Assembly (NCBI GenBank): GCA_028724265.1
Contig: JAQYDG010000008.1
Location: 1-64,000 of the forward strand
DNA: 64,000 nucleotides
Source: Actinomycetaceae bacterium
GTDB taxonomy: Bacteria > Actinomycetota > Actinomycetes > Actinomycetales > Actinomycetaceae
Reading direction: 5' to 3'
Part shown: positions 47,096 through 56,906 of the stretch, one piece after another
How the letters are laid out: every line of letters begins with the position of its first letter
Numbering within the stretch: position 1 is the stretch's first letter
Notes under the pieces: generated by a model
The model's database searches: none
What the model was told of the DNA's origin: nothing
Seen by the model: the letters and a program-made list of their open reading frames with translations, nothing else
Program-made: the position numbers and the translations under genes

Positions 47096-49675
47096 ATGAG
47101 CACAAGCCCTTCGCCATCGCGCCCGGAAGAAACGGAAGAACCTGCGTGCAGTCCTGAATCTGTGTGTACCCCTGAACTCGATACACCTCATACTCCCGAT
47201 TCCCTCACTGATATTGGCACTGGCCTCTCCTCCGATCAGGTTCGAGAGCGGATTGAAGCAGGGCGTGTCAACACGGTTCCTCCCGCATCAGGGCGAACCG
47301 TGTGGCAGATTGTGCAGGCAAATGTGTTCACGCGGATCAACGCGATGCTAGGAATCCTGTGCGCACTCGTCATCACCACGCGATCCTGGATCAATTCCGT
47401 CTTCGGCGTGCTGATCGTCCTCAATTCTCTTGTCGGGATCGTTCAAGAACTCAGGGCTAAGCGAACGCTGGATAAGCTGGCGTTAATAGGGCAAGCCCAT
47501 CCCACCGTCATACGTGACGGGAAGCGATCCACCGTGGAGCTGGACGCCATTGTGGAAGGGGACATCATCCTCGGCCGCCCTGGCGACCAAATCATCGTGG
47601 ACGGAGTCGTGAGGCGAGCCGATCACTTCGATGTTGACGAGTCGCTGCTGACGGGTGAATCCGATCCAGTTGCGAAAGACGTCGGTGATCCCGTCACTGC
47701 TGGCTCCTTTATTTCCTCTGGTACCGGCCTGTACCAAGCCACCGCCGTCGGCGCCCACTCATATGCTGCGCAGCTGGGGGCGCAGGCCTCGGCATTTTCG
47801 CTCGTCCATTCAGAGCTGCAATCGGGCATCAACAAGATTTTGGGCGTGATTAGCTGGATTTTGATACCGGTTGCGATATTGACAGTCCTGAGCCAGTGGC
47901 ACGTGGGCACGCGTGGATGGAATGCCATCATGCTCTCCGTCACGGGTGCGCTGGTGCCAATGGTTCCGGAAGGTCTGGTGCTCATCACCTCGACGGCCTT
48001 CGCTCTCGGGGTTATTCGCCTTGCGCGGCGGAAAGTGCTCGTCAACGAACTTCCTGCAATCGAAGGGCTCGCACGCGTCGATGTGGTGTGTGCAGATAAA
48101 ACGGGAACGCTGACGGAAAATGCGATGACGCTTGGCCACATCATTCCCGTTGGTCCCCTTCCCGAGGAGGAGATTACACATATCTTATGGCAGCTCGCTA
48201 GCGCCGATGAGGCACCGAACTCGTCTATGCTGGCGATCCGCGACGGCGTCAGCGGCTCTGCGTCCGCCCCACAGTGGCAAGAGAGCGGCGTGTGGCAGGT
48301 AGCAGAGCGTCAGCCTTTTCGTTCAGCCACAAAATGGTCGGGCGTGACCTTTGCCGAGCACGGATCGTTTATCCTCGGAGCACCCGACGTCCTCCTTGAC
48401 GCGTCCACAGCCTCAGGCACCACGAACGGCTCACCCAGTGAGAACGGCTCACCACTGGCAGACGATGCAGCGAGTTTACGCGCTCGAATTGAGGATCTTT
48501 CGCATCAGGGACTCCGTGTCCTGCTACTGGCCTCGTCATCTGCATCTGTGACCACCCAGGAATCACCCGTCGATCCGCAGCCGCTCGCCGTTATCATTCT
48601 CGAACAGAAGGTGCGCCCTGACGCCGCCGATACCCTGAGGTATTTCCGCACTCAGGATGTGGATATCAAGATCATTTCGGGCGATAATGCGTCGGCTGTG
48701 GGAGCCGTCACGCGCTCGCTCGGCCTCGACCTTGGGGATCCGGTAGATGCGCGTACGCTCACTGACGAGAATTTTGCATCTACCGTCCGCTCGGCACACG
48801 TTTTTGGCCGCGTCACTCCAGCCCAAAAACAGCGCATGGTGTCCGCTCTTCACGAGGACGGGCATTATGTTGCCATGACGGGCGACGGCGTGAACGACGT
48901 TCTGGCGCTGAAGGACGCCGATTTGGGCGTTGCGATGGGATCGGGTGCACCGGCAACGCGATCGGTAGCGAAAATCGTCCTGCTCAACAACAAGTTCGCA
49001 ACACTTCCCCATGTCGTTGCGGAAGGCAGACGAGTTCTGGGAAACATCGAACGGGTCGCTCACCTGTTCCTCACAAAAACGATATACTCCTCAATTCTCG
49101 CGATCTTCGTTATGATCGCGTCCATCCCTTTCCCTTTCCAACCCATTCACGTCACGATCACCGGGTGGTTCACGATTGGGATTCCAGCTTTTCTGCTGAG
49201 CCTCCCGCCCAATAACCACCGCGCCAAGGATGGATTCGTCACCCGGGTTCTTCGCAGGGGCGTCCCTTCTGGTGTACTGATCGCCACAAGCACATTCGTC
49301 ACCTATATGGTGGCACGCGGATCCTGGCCACTCCCTGGTCTGAGTTTTACCGGAGTCACCCCAACCCAAGCCTCCACAGCCTCGCTCGTTGCGCTCATTA
49401 TCCCCGCCACATGGGTTCTAGCTACTGTCGCTCGCCCCTATCGGTTGTGGAAGGTCATGCTGATTGTGCTGCCGCTGGCCGGGTACGGCATCATTTTCCA
49501 ATGGACGCTCACACAGAGGCTGTTCATCTTAGATTCGCACAATACCGGCGTGATGCTGCTGGCCACCGCAGTTGGGCTGTGCGCTGCAGCCCTGATCGAA
49601 GTTGTGTGGTGGATTGATCGCTCACGATATTCTGACGAGGATCGCATCCCTCTGTGGGAAGGCTCGCGCGGGTAG
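47096..49675 (+). CDS. P-type cation ATPase, CtpE-like (probable Ca2+ transporter)
   Basis: 859 residues. Motifs in order: LLTGESDP (actuator, near 187), MVPEGLVLITSTAFALGV in TM4, phosphorylation site CADKTGTLTENA (Asp near 334), and hinge MTGDGVNDVLALKDAD near 595. The Pro-Glu-Gly-Leu motif followed by RLARRKVLVNELPAIEGLA closely resembles mycobacterial CtpE, which takes up calcium. It would exchange cations across the membrane at the cost of ATP. ATG 47096 follows GAGG closely; the open frame upstream overlaps the permease promoter region and lacks a better start. Confidence 0.92.
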   Translation: MSTSPSPSRPEETEEPACSPESVCTPELDTPHTPDSLTDIGTGLSSDQVRERIEAGRVNTVPPASGRTVWQIVQANVFTRINAMLGILCALVITTRSWINSVFGVLIVLNSLVGIVQELRAKRTLDKLALIGQAHPTVIRDGKRSTVELDAIVEGDIILGRPGDQIIVDGVVRRADHFDVDESLLTGESDPVAKDVGDPVTAGSFISSGTGLYQATAVGAHSYAAQLGAQASAFSLVHSELQSGINKILGVISWILIPVAILTVLSQWHVGTRGWNAIMLSVTGALVPMVPEGLVLITSTAFALGVIRLARRKVLVNELPAIEGLARVDVVCADKTGTLTENAMTLGHIIPVGPLPEEEITHILWQLASADEAPNSSMLAIRDGVSGSASAPQWQESGVWQVAERQPFRSATKWSGVTFAEHGSFILGAPDVLLDASTASGTTNGSPSENGSPLADDAASLRARIEDLSHQGLRVLLLASSSASVTTQESPVDPQPLAVIILEQKVRPDAADTLRYFRTQDVDIKIISGDNASAVGAVTRSLGLDLGDPVDARTLTDENFASTVRSAHVFGRVTPAQKQRMVSALHEDGHYVAMTGDGVNDVLALKDADLGVAMGSGAPATRSVAKIVLLNNKFATLPHVVAEGRRVLGNIERVAHLFLTKTIYSSILAIFVMIASIPFPFQPIHVTITGWFTIGIPAFLLSLPPNNHRAKDGFVTRVLRRGVPSGVLIATSTFVTYMVARGSWPLPGLSFTGVTPTQASTASLVALIIPATWVLATVARPYRLWKVMLIVLPLAGYGIIFQWTLTQRLFILDSHNTGVMLLATAVGLCAAALIEVVWWIDRSRYSDEDRIPLWEGSRG

Positions 49676-49723
49676 CGCCGTCATCGCGACACTCGCCGCT
49701 AGAGCATTACCGCGCGCCACACG

Positions 49724-51352
49724 TCACTTGGAATAACGTTCCTGCATCATCACTTCAATTTCCTCCATGGACTTGCCCGAAGTTTCCGGCATAATCTTCC
49801 ACAGCGTGATAAACATCACCACATTGACCACAGCAAAGATAGCATACGTCGTGCCGCCGCCAAAGGTGTCAAGTAGAACAGGGAAGAGAATCGTCACAAG
49901 CGCATTGCAGATCCACAGGAAAAATACACACCAGCCGTTCATAATGCCACGAACAAAACTCGGGAACATCTCACCGAGCATCGTCCACACCACCGGTCCA
50001 TTCGAGGACTGCACGATGAGCATAAAGACACCCATCAGGATCAACACAATGTAGGCCACCGAGGCAGAGGGAGCTGTACCGTTCTCAATGTGGGGCTCAA
50101 TCGCGGTTGCGAACACCCCGCCGATCACGCCGAGGATCACAGCCACCGATCCAATACAGAAAAGCAAAACAGAACGACGGCGGAACTTGTATACCAAATA
50201 AAGGCCAGCGGCAGCACCCAACACGGACATCACACCGTTGGCAACTTGTGCCGTGATAGCTGCAGACGTCCCCATACCCGCATATTCCAGAACCTTCGGC
50301 GCGTAATACATCACTGTATTAACACCCGTGAACTGATTCGATGCTCCCACGATCATGCCAACCACCAGCAGTTTTGCAAGCCACGGGGTACCGAGCACGT
50401 CACGCCACGTGCCCTTCTTGCGGTGGGCTAAGGTTTCTTGGTTGTCGATAATCTCGCCCAACTCGAAATCAAGAGGATCGTCGCGGTCATCGCGGATCTG
50501 TTTGAGCGTGCCAATCGCCTCGATATACCGCATATTAACCGCATACCAACGTGGAGAATCCGGCATAATGCGCATTCCCAGCCACAGAAGGATCGCCGGA
50601 ATTGTGCAGAGAATAAACATGTATCGCCACGCGTTACCGTTGCCATCCTGAATGACGAGGTTCTGAATATACTGTTGCGCCTCGGATCCGCTCATCGTCT
50701 TCGTTACCGCATTAACGGCATCCCACGAGACCGTTCCAGGCTGCAGCTGCCCGGTGGGATCGGAGATAATCGTCGCTTTCGGGCCGCCGGAGATCCCGTT
50801 GATAATCGCATTAAATGTGAATGCAGCCAGCTGGCCAACAACAATCATCAGCTGATCGATCGACACCACAGTGCCTCGAATGCGTCTGGGCGCCATCTCC
50901 GCTAAATACACGGGAACTGTTGCAGATGCCCCACCGACGGCGAACCCCAGGACGAAGCGAGCCAGATACATGAACCACAGCGTTGGGGAAAACGTGGTGC
51001 CTAGCGCACCGAGGATAAAAATAATCGAGAGCATGATCAGGTTATGACGCCGCCCGTACCTATCGGATAGGCGCCCCCCGATCAGGGCTCCGATCGCCGC
51101 ACCAATCAAAAGGAACCCGCCGATTAATCCTTCTTCAAAAGAACTGAGGAACAGTCCGCCGGCTTGCTTGACCATGTACATATAGGGAAGCGCACCGGAA
51201 ATGACGCCCGTGTCGTAACCAAAGAGGAAAGATCCAAGCGTGGCCACGCCCGCGATGGCGGCAATCTTGTGATGCTTACCAGCAGGCGGAGTATTCTCGA
51301 TCATCTGTTGAAGCTCGGCTTTACGTGGAAAATCTTCCAAAGATGCCGCCAT
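49724..51352 (-). CDS. Sugar porter (MFS), inositol/hexose:H+ symporter-like
   Basis: 542 residues from ATG 51352 (GGGAGT upstream). Signature motifs of the sugar-porter family: GYDTGVISGALPY in TM1, GGRLSDRYGRR in the TM2-3 loop, PDSPRWYAVN, and PETSGKSMEEIE at the end. A longer than usual outside loop occurs between TM5-6 and TM7 (GPKATIISDPTGQ region). IolT-like myo-inositol or hexose uptake fits. It diverges from a GntR-family regulator, which may control it. Confidence 0.92.
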   Translation of the reverse strand: MAASLEDFPRKAELQQMIENTPPAGKHHKIAAIAGVATLGSFLFGYDTGVISGALPYMYMVKQAGGLFLSSFEEGLIGGFLLIGAAIGALIGGRLSDRYGRRHNLIMLSIIFILGALGTTFSPTLWFMYLARFVLGFAVGGASATVPVYLAEMAPRRIRGTVVSIDQLMIVVGQLAAFTFNAIINGISGGPKATIISDPTGQLQPGTVSWDAVNAVTKTMSGSEAQQYIQNLVIQDGNGNAWRYMFILCTIPAILLWLGMRIMPDSPRWYAVNMRYIEAIGTLKQIRDDRDDPLDFELGEIIDNQETLAHRKKGTWRDVLGTPWLAKLLVVGMIVGASNQFTGVNTVMYYAPKVLEYAGMGTSAAITAQVANGVMSVLGAAAGLYLVYKFRRRSVLLFCIGSVAVILGVIGGVFATAIEPHIENGTAPSASVAYIVLILMGVFMLIVQSSNGPVVWTMLGEMFPSFVRGIMNGWCVFFLWICNALVTILFPVLLDTFGGGTTYAIFAVVNVVMFITLWKIMPETSGKSMEEIEVMMQERYSK

Positions 51353-51586
51353 GTTCACTCCCTTTTTCACCCTATTGTGACCTATCTTATCTTGCCGGCG
51401 CATTGACTCCGTGTCCACACACCGCCCTGAATTCGATAAAATGCGAACAAATAGGTGCATCGCCGTGAACCTGGTTGACGCGAATTCATCGAAGCTACAG
51501 GAAAATGACCCTATCACACGCATTGATCCCGAGTTGGGACATCTCGCCTAGAGAACGATTACCAAACACCCTTAGAATATTGTAAA

Positions 51587-51615
51587 TTGTAAGTTTGTTG
51601 TCAGATAGCTAGACT
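51587..51615 (+). promoter_or_regulatory. Promoter of the GntR-family gene, leader very short
   Basis: TTGTAA (51587-51592) and TAGACT (51610-51615) are 17 bases apart. Transcription should start about 51622, only a few bases before ATG 51625, so the mRNA may be leaderless, which is common in actinobacteria. Confidence 0.5.
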
Positions 51616-51624
51616 ACTTTTGTT

Positions 51625-52470
51625 ATGGCATATGGTGGTGTTTTACACATTCCCGTAGTAAAACATGTCGTAGAAAGCGCAGGGCAAGGGATGAGTACAA
51701 CGGAGCATCCAGGAAAATCAGCACAATCACTCGACGTGCCCTTCGCTCCTGATATTACGATTGATCGGCTCTCCCCTGTTCCCCTGTACGAACAGATTGC
51801 CCAGCCAATCGCAGACATGATTAAAAATCAGATCATTCAGCCTGGTCAACTGATTGAAGATGAAGTATCCCTTTCAGACCGTCTGGACGTGTCACGCCCT
51901 ACAGCTCGCCGCGCCCTGCAGGAACTCGCCCGAGTGGGTTTGCTCGTTCGCCGGCGCGGTGCAGGTACGCGCGTCACCCCCGTTCATGTGCAGCGGCAGC
52001 TGCGGCTCACGTCACTCGACTCCGATTTGCGCCAGGCAGGGCATACCACGTCTACAAAGGTGCTCTCATACGAAACCCTGTTGGCTGACGCAGAGACAGC
52101 CACCAAACTGCAGTGCGAACAAGGTTCGGAAATTGTTTCGGTCACGAGAATCCTCTCGATGGACGACTCCCCGCTCGTCGTCATGCACAACATTATTCCT
52201 GCGTCTATTGCTCCGTCGCTCACAGCGCTCTCACAGAAGAGTTTGTACGATAGTTTTATCGACCTCAACGTCGTCCCCGAAACGGCTGTGCAAAATATTG
52301 GTGCCCGTAATGCCACAAAGCACGAGTCTGAGCTGTTGGAGCTCTCCGCGAATGCCGCTATTTTGACGATGGAACGCTTCACCTTCGACGATCACCACAA
52401 CGTCATTGAACACGGCGACCACATTTATAATGCGGAGCATTATTCAGTGACAATCCCCCTCGTTGCCTAG
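51625..52470 (+). CDS. GntR/HutC-family transcriptional regulator with UTRA domain
   Basis: 281 residues. The winged helix has PLYEQIAQPIADMIKNQI, then SLSDRLDVSRPTARRALQELARVGLL, and the C-terminal UTRA ligand domain has SVTRILSMDDSPLVVMHNII and VQNIGARNATKHESELLEL. HutC-type members sense sugars, sugar phosphates or amino-acid derivatives. It probably regulates the divergent sugar-porter gene. The start could be ATG 51625 (leaderless) or ATG 51691 (behind GGGCAAGGG), which still keeps the whole DNA-binding domain. Confidence 0.92.
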   Translation: MAYGGVLHIPVVKHVVESAGQGMSTTEHPGKSAQSLDVPFAPDITIDRLSPVPLYEQIAQPIADMIKNQIIQPGQLIEDEVSLSDRLDVSRPTARRALQELARVGLLVRRRGAGTRVTPVHVQRQLRLTSLDSDLRQAGHTTSTKVLSYETLLADAETATKLQCEQGSEIVSVTRILSMDDSPLVVMHNIIPASIAPSLTALSQKSLYDSFIDLNVVPETAVQNIGARNATKHESELLELSANAAILTMERFTFDDHHNVIEHGDHIYNAEHYSVTIPLVA

Positions 52471-52533
52471 CCTTATCTGGCTCGCTCTGACGAGGAGCAC
52501 ACTGTGGACGAGGAGCAGCATTTTGCATGAAAT

Positions 52534-52584
52534 GATTGTGCTCCAGTGACGATGCATCACACGATACGCCACCGGAGCACAATC
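52534..52584. terminator. Bidirectional terminator between convergent genes
   Basis: GATTGTGCTCC (52534-52544) pairs perfectly with GGAGCACAATC (52574-52584). The 29-base interior has its own GTGA/TCAC pairing. It sits between the gntR stop and the lipoprotein stop. Confidence 0.7.
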
Positions 52585-52631
52585 GAACAGCAATCTCCGT
52601 GTACGCCACGATCAGCGCGGGCTGCTCATAC

Positions 52632-53216
52632 TCAGTCGAACTCGCCGATGTAATCCCATGCCGCGATCACATGCTGAGCATCGGGTGCCCACCGAACCAT
52701 GCCATCTCCAGGCGGGATCGGCGTCTGCAGTTGGAAACGGATCGTCTGGCCAGGTTTCACACTTGCCGGCATCGCTGTCATGTCCTTGCTTCGAGGCGCA
52801 AACGTGTGGATTCCTCCCGTACGATCCTGAATGTTGAACTCCGCGACCGAAAGCGGTATCTGCGCGGTCGCATCCGACATTTCGATAGTCCACCAGCTCA
52901 GCAGTGACTCCACATCCGGATCTGAGTTCGGCGCATGCTCCGGGCCAGTGACGCTCACCTTCACAGAATCCGTGTCCGAAAGCTGAACCTTCACTGTTTC
53001 ACCCTGGTTTGCAAGCGTGGGTTTGAGCGGGGACGCCACCAATTGCTGTGCTGGACGCACGTAGTCCATCGCGCGCGCAGCAAGATCCGGTGCCGTTGCC
53101 GCTGTATTCTGCTCGCTCCGAGCTGCCGAATCAGATCCTGAGGAAACCGACTGCCCAGAGCACGCAGCCAAGACGAGCCCGATTGCCACAAGAGCCGTAT
53201 ATTTCTTTACTCTCAT
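52632..53216 (-). CDS. Lipoprotein of unknown function
   Basis: 194 residues. A signal peptide with lipobox LAAC (Cys near 19) is followed by a Ser/Ala-rich tether and about 120 residues of beta-rich sequence (VKVQLSDTDSVKVSVTG; GQTIRFQLQTPIPPGDG) with no cysteines. The domain loosely recalls the DUF4352/telokin-like folds of exported proteins in Gram-positive bacteria. Its start is 33 bases after the stop of the upstream phosphoesterase gene, so they may share a transcript. No precise role can be given. Confidence 0.75.
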   Translation of the reverse strand: MRVKKYTALVAIGLVLAACSGQSVSSGSDSAARSEQNTAATAPDLAARAMDYVRPAQQLVASPLKPTLANQGETVKVQLSDTDSVKVSVTGPEHAPNSDPDVESLLSWWTIEMSDATAQIPLSVAEFNIQDRTGGIHTFAPRSKDMTAMPASVKPGQTIRFQLQTPIPPGDGMVRWAPDAQHVIAAWDYIGEFD

Positions 53217-53249
53217 CGTTTGCTTTCAGTCTGCTTCATTCAGTCTGCT

Positions 53250-55877
53250 TTATTCTGCGGACTCATCAGGCGTCACACCAGCAAGCGCATGTTTGCGGCG
53301 AACAGCCACAGCTCCACCGCCAACCAGTGCGAGCGCCAGCGCGACTATCGCTAGTCCGGTCACGTCCGCGCCCGTGAAAGCAACATGCCCGGCATGCGGT
53401 GTTGCACTTGCGCCTGCGGCGTTCTGTGAACCTGAACCGGGTGCTTGTGAACCAGGCGTATGTGTCGGCGTCTGTGCTGCCGCACTGGAGGATGACGGCG
53501 CAGCAGTTGCGCTCGGCGTCCCACTCGGCTTGGGTGATTCACTCTCCGAAGGCTTTGCGGGGGCTGGGAGCTTGGTAAACACGTCGGTGCCCATAGGCTT
53601 GAGCCCAGCTTGCGCGGCATAGCCCAGGTGACCGAAACCATCAAGACCGCCAGCGACTGTTCCTGCCACCAGCTTGTGATCCTGCTCGGATCCGATCCCC
53701 TTCGTCACGTTCAACAAATCTTCCCACGTGCGCAGGTTCGAGTAGTGATTGTAGTAGGTGTGCGACACCGTACCGGGCTTGATGTATGGGGAGAGAAGCA
53801 CAGCACCCACATTTCCGCCGCCGGGCGTGGCATCCTGAGCATCAAAGGTCGGGTATGGCGTCTCGCCCTCCTGCAAGTGACCGGGCGTCCCCTGTGCGGA
53901 GAGCGTGACCTTTGCCCCTTCGGGAATGTCCGCAGTAGTTTTTAGCTCTTTACCGTCCTTATCGACCAGCACGATACCGGCGCCCCACGGGTTATACGTG
54001 TCGGTTGTGGCGTTCTTCGTCATCCCCGTGAATGTCTGCATCCCGTCGGGGAGAGCATTCTGAACCTGACCAATATAGGCACCCTCTGGAATACCATCGC
54101 CAGTCACTGCTCGGCCTAAATCCGTCACACTAATTGAGTTGAGGTTCAGCGTTGTGCTGCCTTGCGGCATCGCCTGCGTCACCGTCTTCGAGGAAGCCGC
54201 CTTACGCGGTGACCCATCGAAGTTCTTTGCGCCGGGCACTTGATCGTCGCCAGTGCCAGCCTCCGGGCGTTGGATGTAACCGTTGTCCCCTTGCCCTGGA
54301 GCGAGCTGGTTGCCATTCTTATCCTGCATCAGCGTGCTATTTGGACCCTGCGGCTCCATATTAATATTTTCCCCATTGATGTTCTGACCGGCCTGATCCG
54401 CAAGCACGTAATTCTTCGCCATCAGAGACGGAGCGGGGAACGTATGCGGAGCGTACGGCTCATATCCCCGAGCAAGGTCTGCCATAGTCTGCTTCTTGTA
54501 TTGGTACACCATGTTCTTCCGGGCAGCCGCAGCCGTCTTCGTATCATCGGTGGCATTGTTGAACGACATCCCCGCAAACGGCGGGTTGGCTTCGTCAAAA
54601 GTAATTTCAATGAGGCCGCCGTCGTGATAGGCGTCAGAAGCCATGATCAACGGAATGTAATAGCGCAGCCATAGATCCGCCGCGTACAGTCCGCCAACGT
54701 GGTTCTTCGGTTTCGTCAGCTGTGGCATATAGGGCGCCACGCCAGCAGGCTTATAGTTTGGCTTTCCATCGGCAGTGAAGGCACCGGAAAGATTATTGCC
54801 TCCACAGGAAGAATCATGTGCGTCCGAGCAGTTATTGGGAGTGATCCAGTTGAAGGCCGGTACTTGATCTGCGGGCAGCTGTAAATCCTTCACCAGCTCT
54901 TGTTCCTGGTTGGCAATATGTGCAGCATCGGAGTCGAGATTTTCTTTTACCTGCTTTATGCCGTTAGGAATCGGCGTGGTCAGTGCATCGCGGCCAGTGT
55001 TGTCCGTGCCATTCAACGAGTGGAACCACGCATTCGGGAAATGCTTGGCCACATAATAATCTTCGTGCTGGCCTGTAGCAGGGTTGGCGGTCTGACCGCC
55101 CGTGAATGACGAGATACCCTGTGCCTTGTCCGCACTGGATGCCTTCATGCGCCGGCTGGTTGTGTTCGGGTCGGCTTGCACCGACTTTGCAGCCATGTTA
55201 TTGCGCGACCCTGGGGCACCGCCTAGGGCATCCTCACGTCCGGGCTGGTTGCCCAGATCCTGCGCATAGGATTTCCAGCTGATCCCGGCAGCGTCCAACT
55301 GGTTGAACAGCGTCGGAACCTGCTTCGGGTATGTGCAGCCGTTTTCGCCATTCTCGGCGTTCGCACCCGCACCAGACACCGCCTGGCCGTATGTATCTCC
55401 CATGCTGAAAGGCTTCACGGGTTGGCCTGCAGCATTGACGTGTTTCTTTTGAATGTGGCTATTATCTGCGAAGTCGAAGTTCTCCACGCTGCAGTCGCTC
55501 TGAATATCGTATGACGCGCTCTGGCCAGAAACCATGGATGTGTAGTTCCCCATCGAATAGTGGCTGGTTCCAAAATAGTGGTCGAGCAACGCACCTTGTG
55601 CTGGCAGATCCTTCCATAAATACGAATTCGGGTTCAGAGAGGAAAACGTGGCGTCATAGGACTTGTTTTCCAGGAGGATCACCCACACGTGTTTAATCGT
55701 TCCAGGCTCCACACCAGTTCCATTATTCGAATTGATGACGACCGATCCGCGAGCCTGCGGAGCCAGAGCCTGTGTTGCACCGCCTGCCAACGCACTCGGC
55801 GCAGTGAGAGCTGACATACTGACGGCTGCGGCCATGGCAAGGATGCCTGCAACCGTTTTCTTCTTTTTTGTTGCCAT
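53250..55877 (-). CDS. Exported phosphoesterase (phospholipase C/acid phosphatase family) with variant sorting signal
   Basis: 875 residues. A signal peptide (TVAGILAMAAAVSMSALTAP, cleavage near Ala-Leu-Ala) is followed by a PF04185-type phosphoesterase domain: VWVILLENKSYDATF with metal-binding Glu-Asn, DHYFGTSHYSMGNYTSMVSG, FNWITPNNCSDAHD and ITFDEAN. The C-terminal part has a Pro/Ser/Thr stretch, then VAFTGADVTG, a hydrophobic helix and a basic tail, like the LAxTG/LPxTG anchors used by sortases but with Val first. It may hydrolyse phospholipids or phosphate esters at the surface. The inserted beta-rich region (about 560-680) is not typical. Family members include virulence phospholipases, but activity here is not shown. 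Confidence 0.88.
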   Translation of the reverse strand: MATKKKKTVAGILAMAAAVSMSALTAPSALAGGATQALAPQARGSVVINSNNGTGVEPGTIKHVWVILLENKSYDATFSSLNPNSYLWKDLPAQGALLDHYFGTSHYSMGNYTSMVSGQSASYDIQSDCSVENFDFADNSHIQKKHVNAAGQPVKPFSMGDTYGQAVSGAGANAENGENGCTYPKQVPTLFNQLDAAGISWKSYAQDLGNQPGREDALGGAPGSRNNMAAKSVQADPNTTSRRMKASSADKAQGISSFTGGQTANPATGQHEDYYVAKHFPNAWFHSLNGTDNTGRDALTTPIPNGIKQVKENLDSDAAHIANQEQELVKDLQLPADQVPAFNWITPNNCSDAHDSSCGGNNLSGAFTADGKPNYKPAGVAPYMPQLTKPKNHVGGLYAADLWLRYYIPLIMASDAYHDGGLIEITFDEANPPFAGMSFNNATDDTKTAAAARKNMVYQYKKQTMADLARGYEPYAPHTFPAPSLMAKNYVLADQAGQNINGENINMEPQGPNSTLMQDKNGNQLAPGQGDNGYIQRPEAGTGDDQVPGAKNFDGSPRKAASSKTVTQAMPQGSTTLNLNSISVTDLGRAVTGDGIPEGAYIGQVQNALPDGMQTFTGMTKNATTDTYNPWGAGIVLVDKDGKELKTTADIPEGAKVTLSAQGTPGHLQEGETPYPTFDAQDATPGGGNVGAVLLSPYIKPGTVSHTYYNHYSNLRTWEDLLNVTKGIGSEQDHKLVAGTVAGGLDGFGHLGYAAQAGLKPMGTDVFTKLPAPAKPSESESPKPSGTPSATAAPSSSSAAAQTPTHTPGSQAPGSGSQNAAGASATPHAGHVAFTGADVTGLAIVALALALVGGGAVAVRRKHALAGVTPDESAE

Positions 55878-56245
55878 AAGTGCAGATTAAGCCCTCACTA
55901 TGGCATCCGATCGCGAATTCACGCTATTGTTTCAATAGTTTTACCTTCTTTTCACATCGACCGCAAGACCACCTCACATGCAATTAACGCACCACGCTAT
56001 ATGCATCACCCTGGCGTGCACCACCCTGATGCTTTTCGCAACTGGGTATGGGCGTGGGCACAGGCAAGGCGAGCATACCCGTGAGCGCAAGCGCAGGCAC
56101 GAACGCGCACGGGTGCGGATCGTGGGCGTGGGCGCAAACGTGGGCGGATCGTGGGCGGTTCACCTCAACCAGTATGATGAGTGTGGCATTGATGCGCAGC
56201 ACGGGCGCTAGCTGGAGTGAACGAGCCAGGATTGAAGGAGGACGC
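55878..56245. other. 368-bp gap with G-rich short repeats
   Basis: The divergent promoters of the phosphoesterase and the deoxyribosyltransferase-like gene must lie here. From 56045 to 56160 the short element GTGGGC and close variants recur many times. I see no gene; an open frame through the region has no family signature. Confidence 0.4.
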
Positions 56246-56728
56246 ATGTTTGTTTATATTGCTGGGGACATTATGAGCAGCGGATCGCAGTTCGAACTAT
56301 CGAATATCGAGAGTATTGTTGCCGAGCTTGGCCTCGACTATTACTCACCCATTAAGAACAAGGGCATTAACGACAAAAAGAACGTCACCGTCGAAGAAAA
56401 TAACAAGCTTGCGGAAAAAATCGTCATGGAGGACACCGAGCGCCTGCGCAGAGCCGATATCGTGATCTTCAACATCAAAGAGTATGCCATCGGCACGCTC
56501 GTAGAGATTGGCCAAGTACTCGATATGGTGGAGCACGGCGAGGAGAAGCACTGCATCTTCCTGTATGACGATATTCGCCGCACTACCCTGCCAGAAATCG
56601 GGGATCGCCGCAGTTGGAGCGTCAATCAGTATTTGTATGGTGCAGTGCTCAAGCTGACGGATGGACGGGGTTTTGTTGAGTTGGCGGAGGTGCGCGACGA
56701 ACTCGAAAAGATTGTTGCGCAGCACTAG
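56246..56728 (+). CDS. Nucleoside 2-deoxyribosyltransferase-like protein
   Basis: 160 residues from ATG 56246 with GGAGG 5 bases upstream. The fold markers are the N-terminal strand MFVYIAGDIMSSGSQFEL, then RLRRADIVIFNIK, and GTLVEIGQVLDM, whose Glu matches the nucleophile of the family. These enzymes swap bases between deoxyribonucleosides; distant members act in nucleotide signalling or hydrolyse nucleotides. It is short, cytosolic and stands alone. Substrate unknown. Confidence 0.8.
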   Translation: MFVYIAGDIMSSGSQFELSNIESIVAELGLDYYSPIKNKGINDKKNVTVEENNKLAEKIVMEDTERLRRADIVIFNIKEYAIGTLVEIGQVLDMVEHGEEKHCIFLYDDIRRTTLPEIGDRRSWSVNQYLYGAVLKLTDGRGFVELAEVRDELEKIVAQH

Positions 56729-56906
56729 CTCAGACACTGGCGCTGGAGTTATACGCCGGCCCAAAGCAATCCGGCCCCAAATCCGCTAGTCGTTGAAGGT
56801 GCACCGCAACAAGGGTGCACCACAACATCACACAAGCCGAAGAGCGACCAGCTCCCCTCAACGCGCTTCCCTAGACGCGGCCAGCTCCTTAAACGCGATC
56901 AGATCC

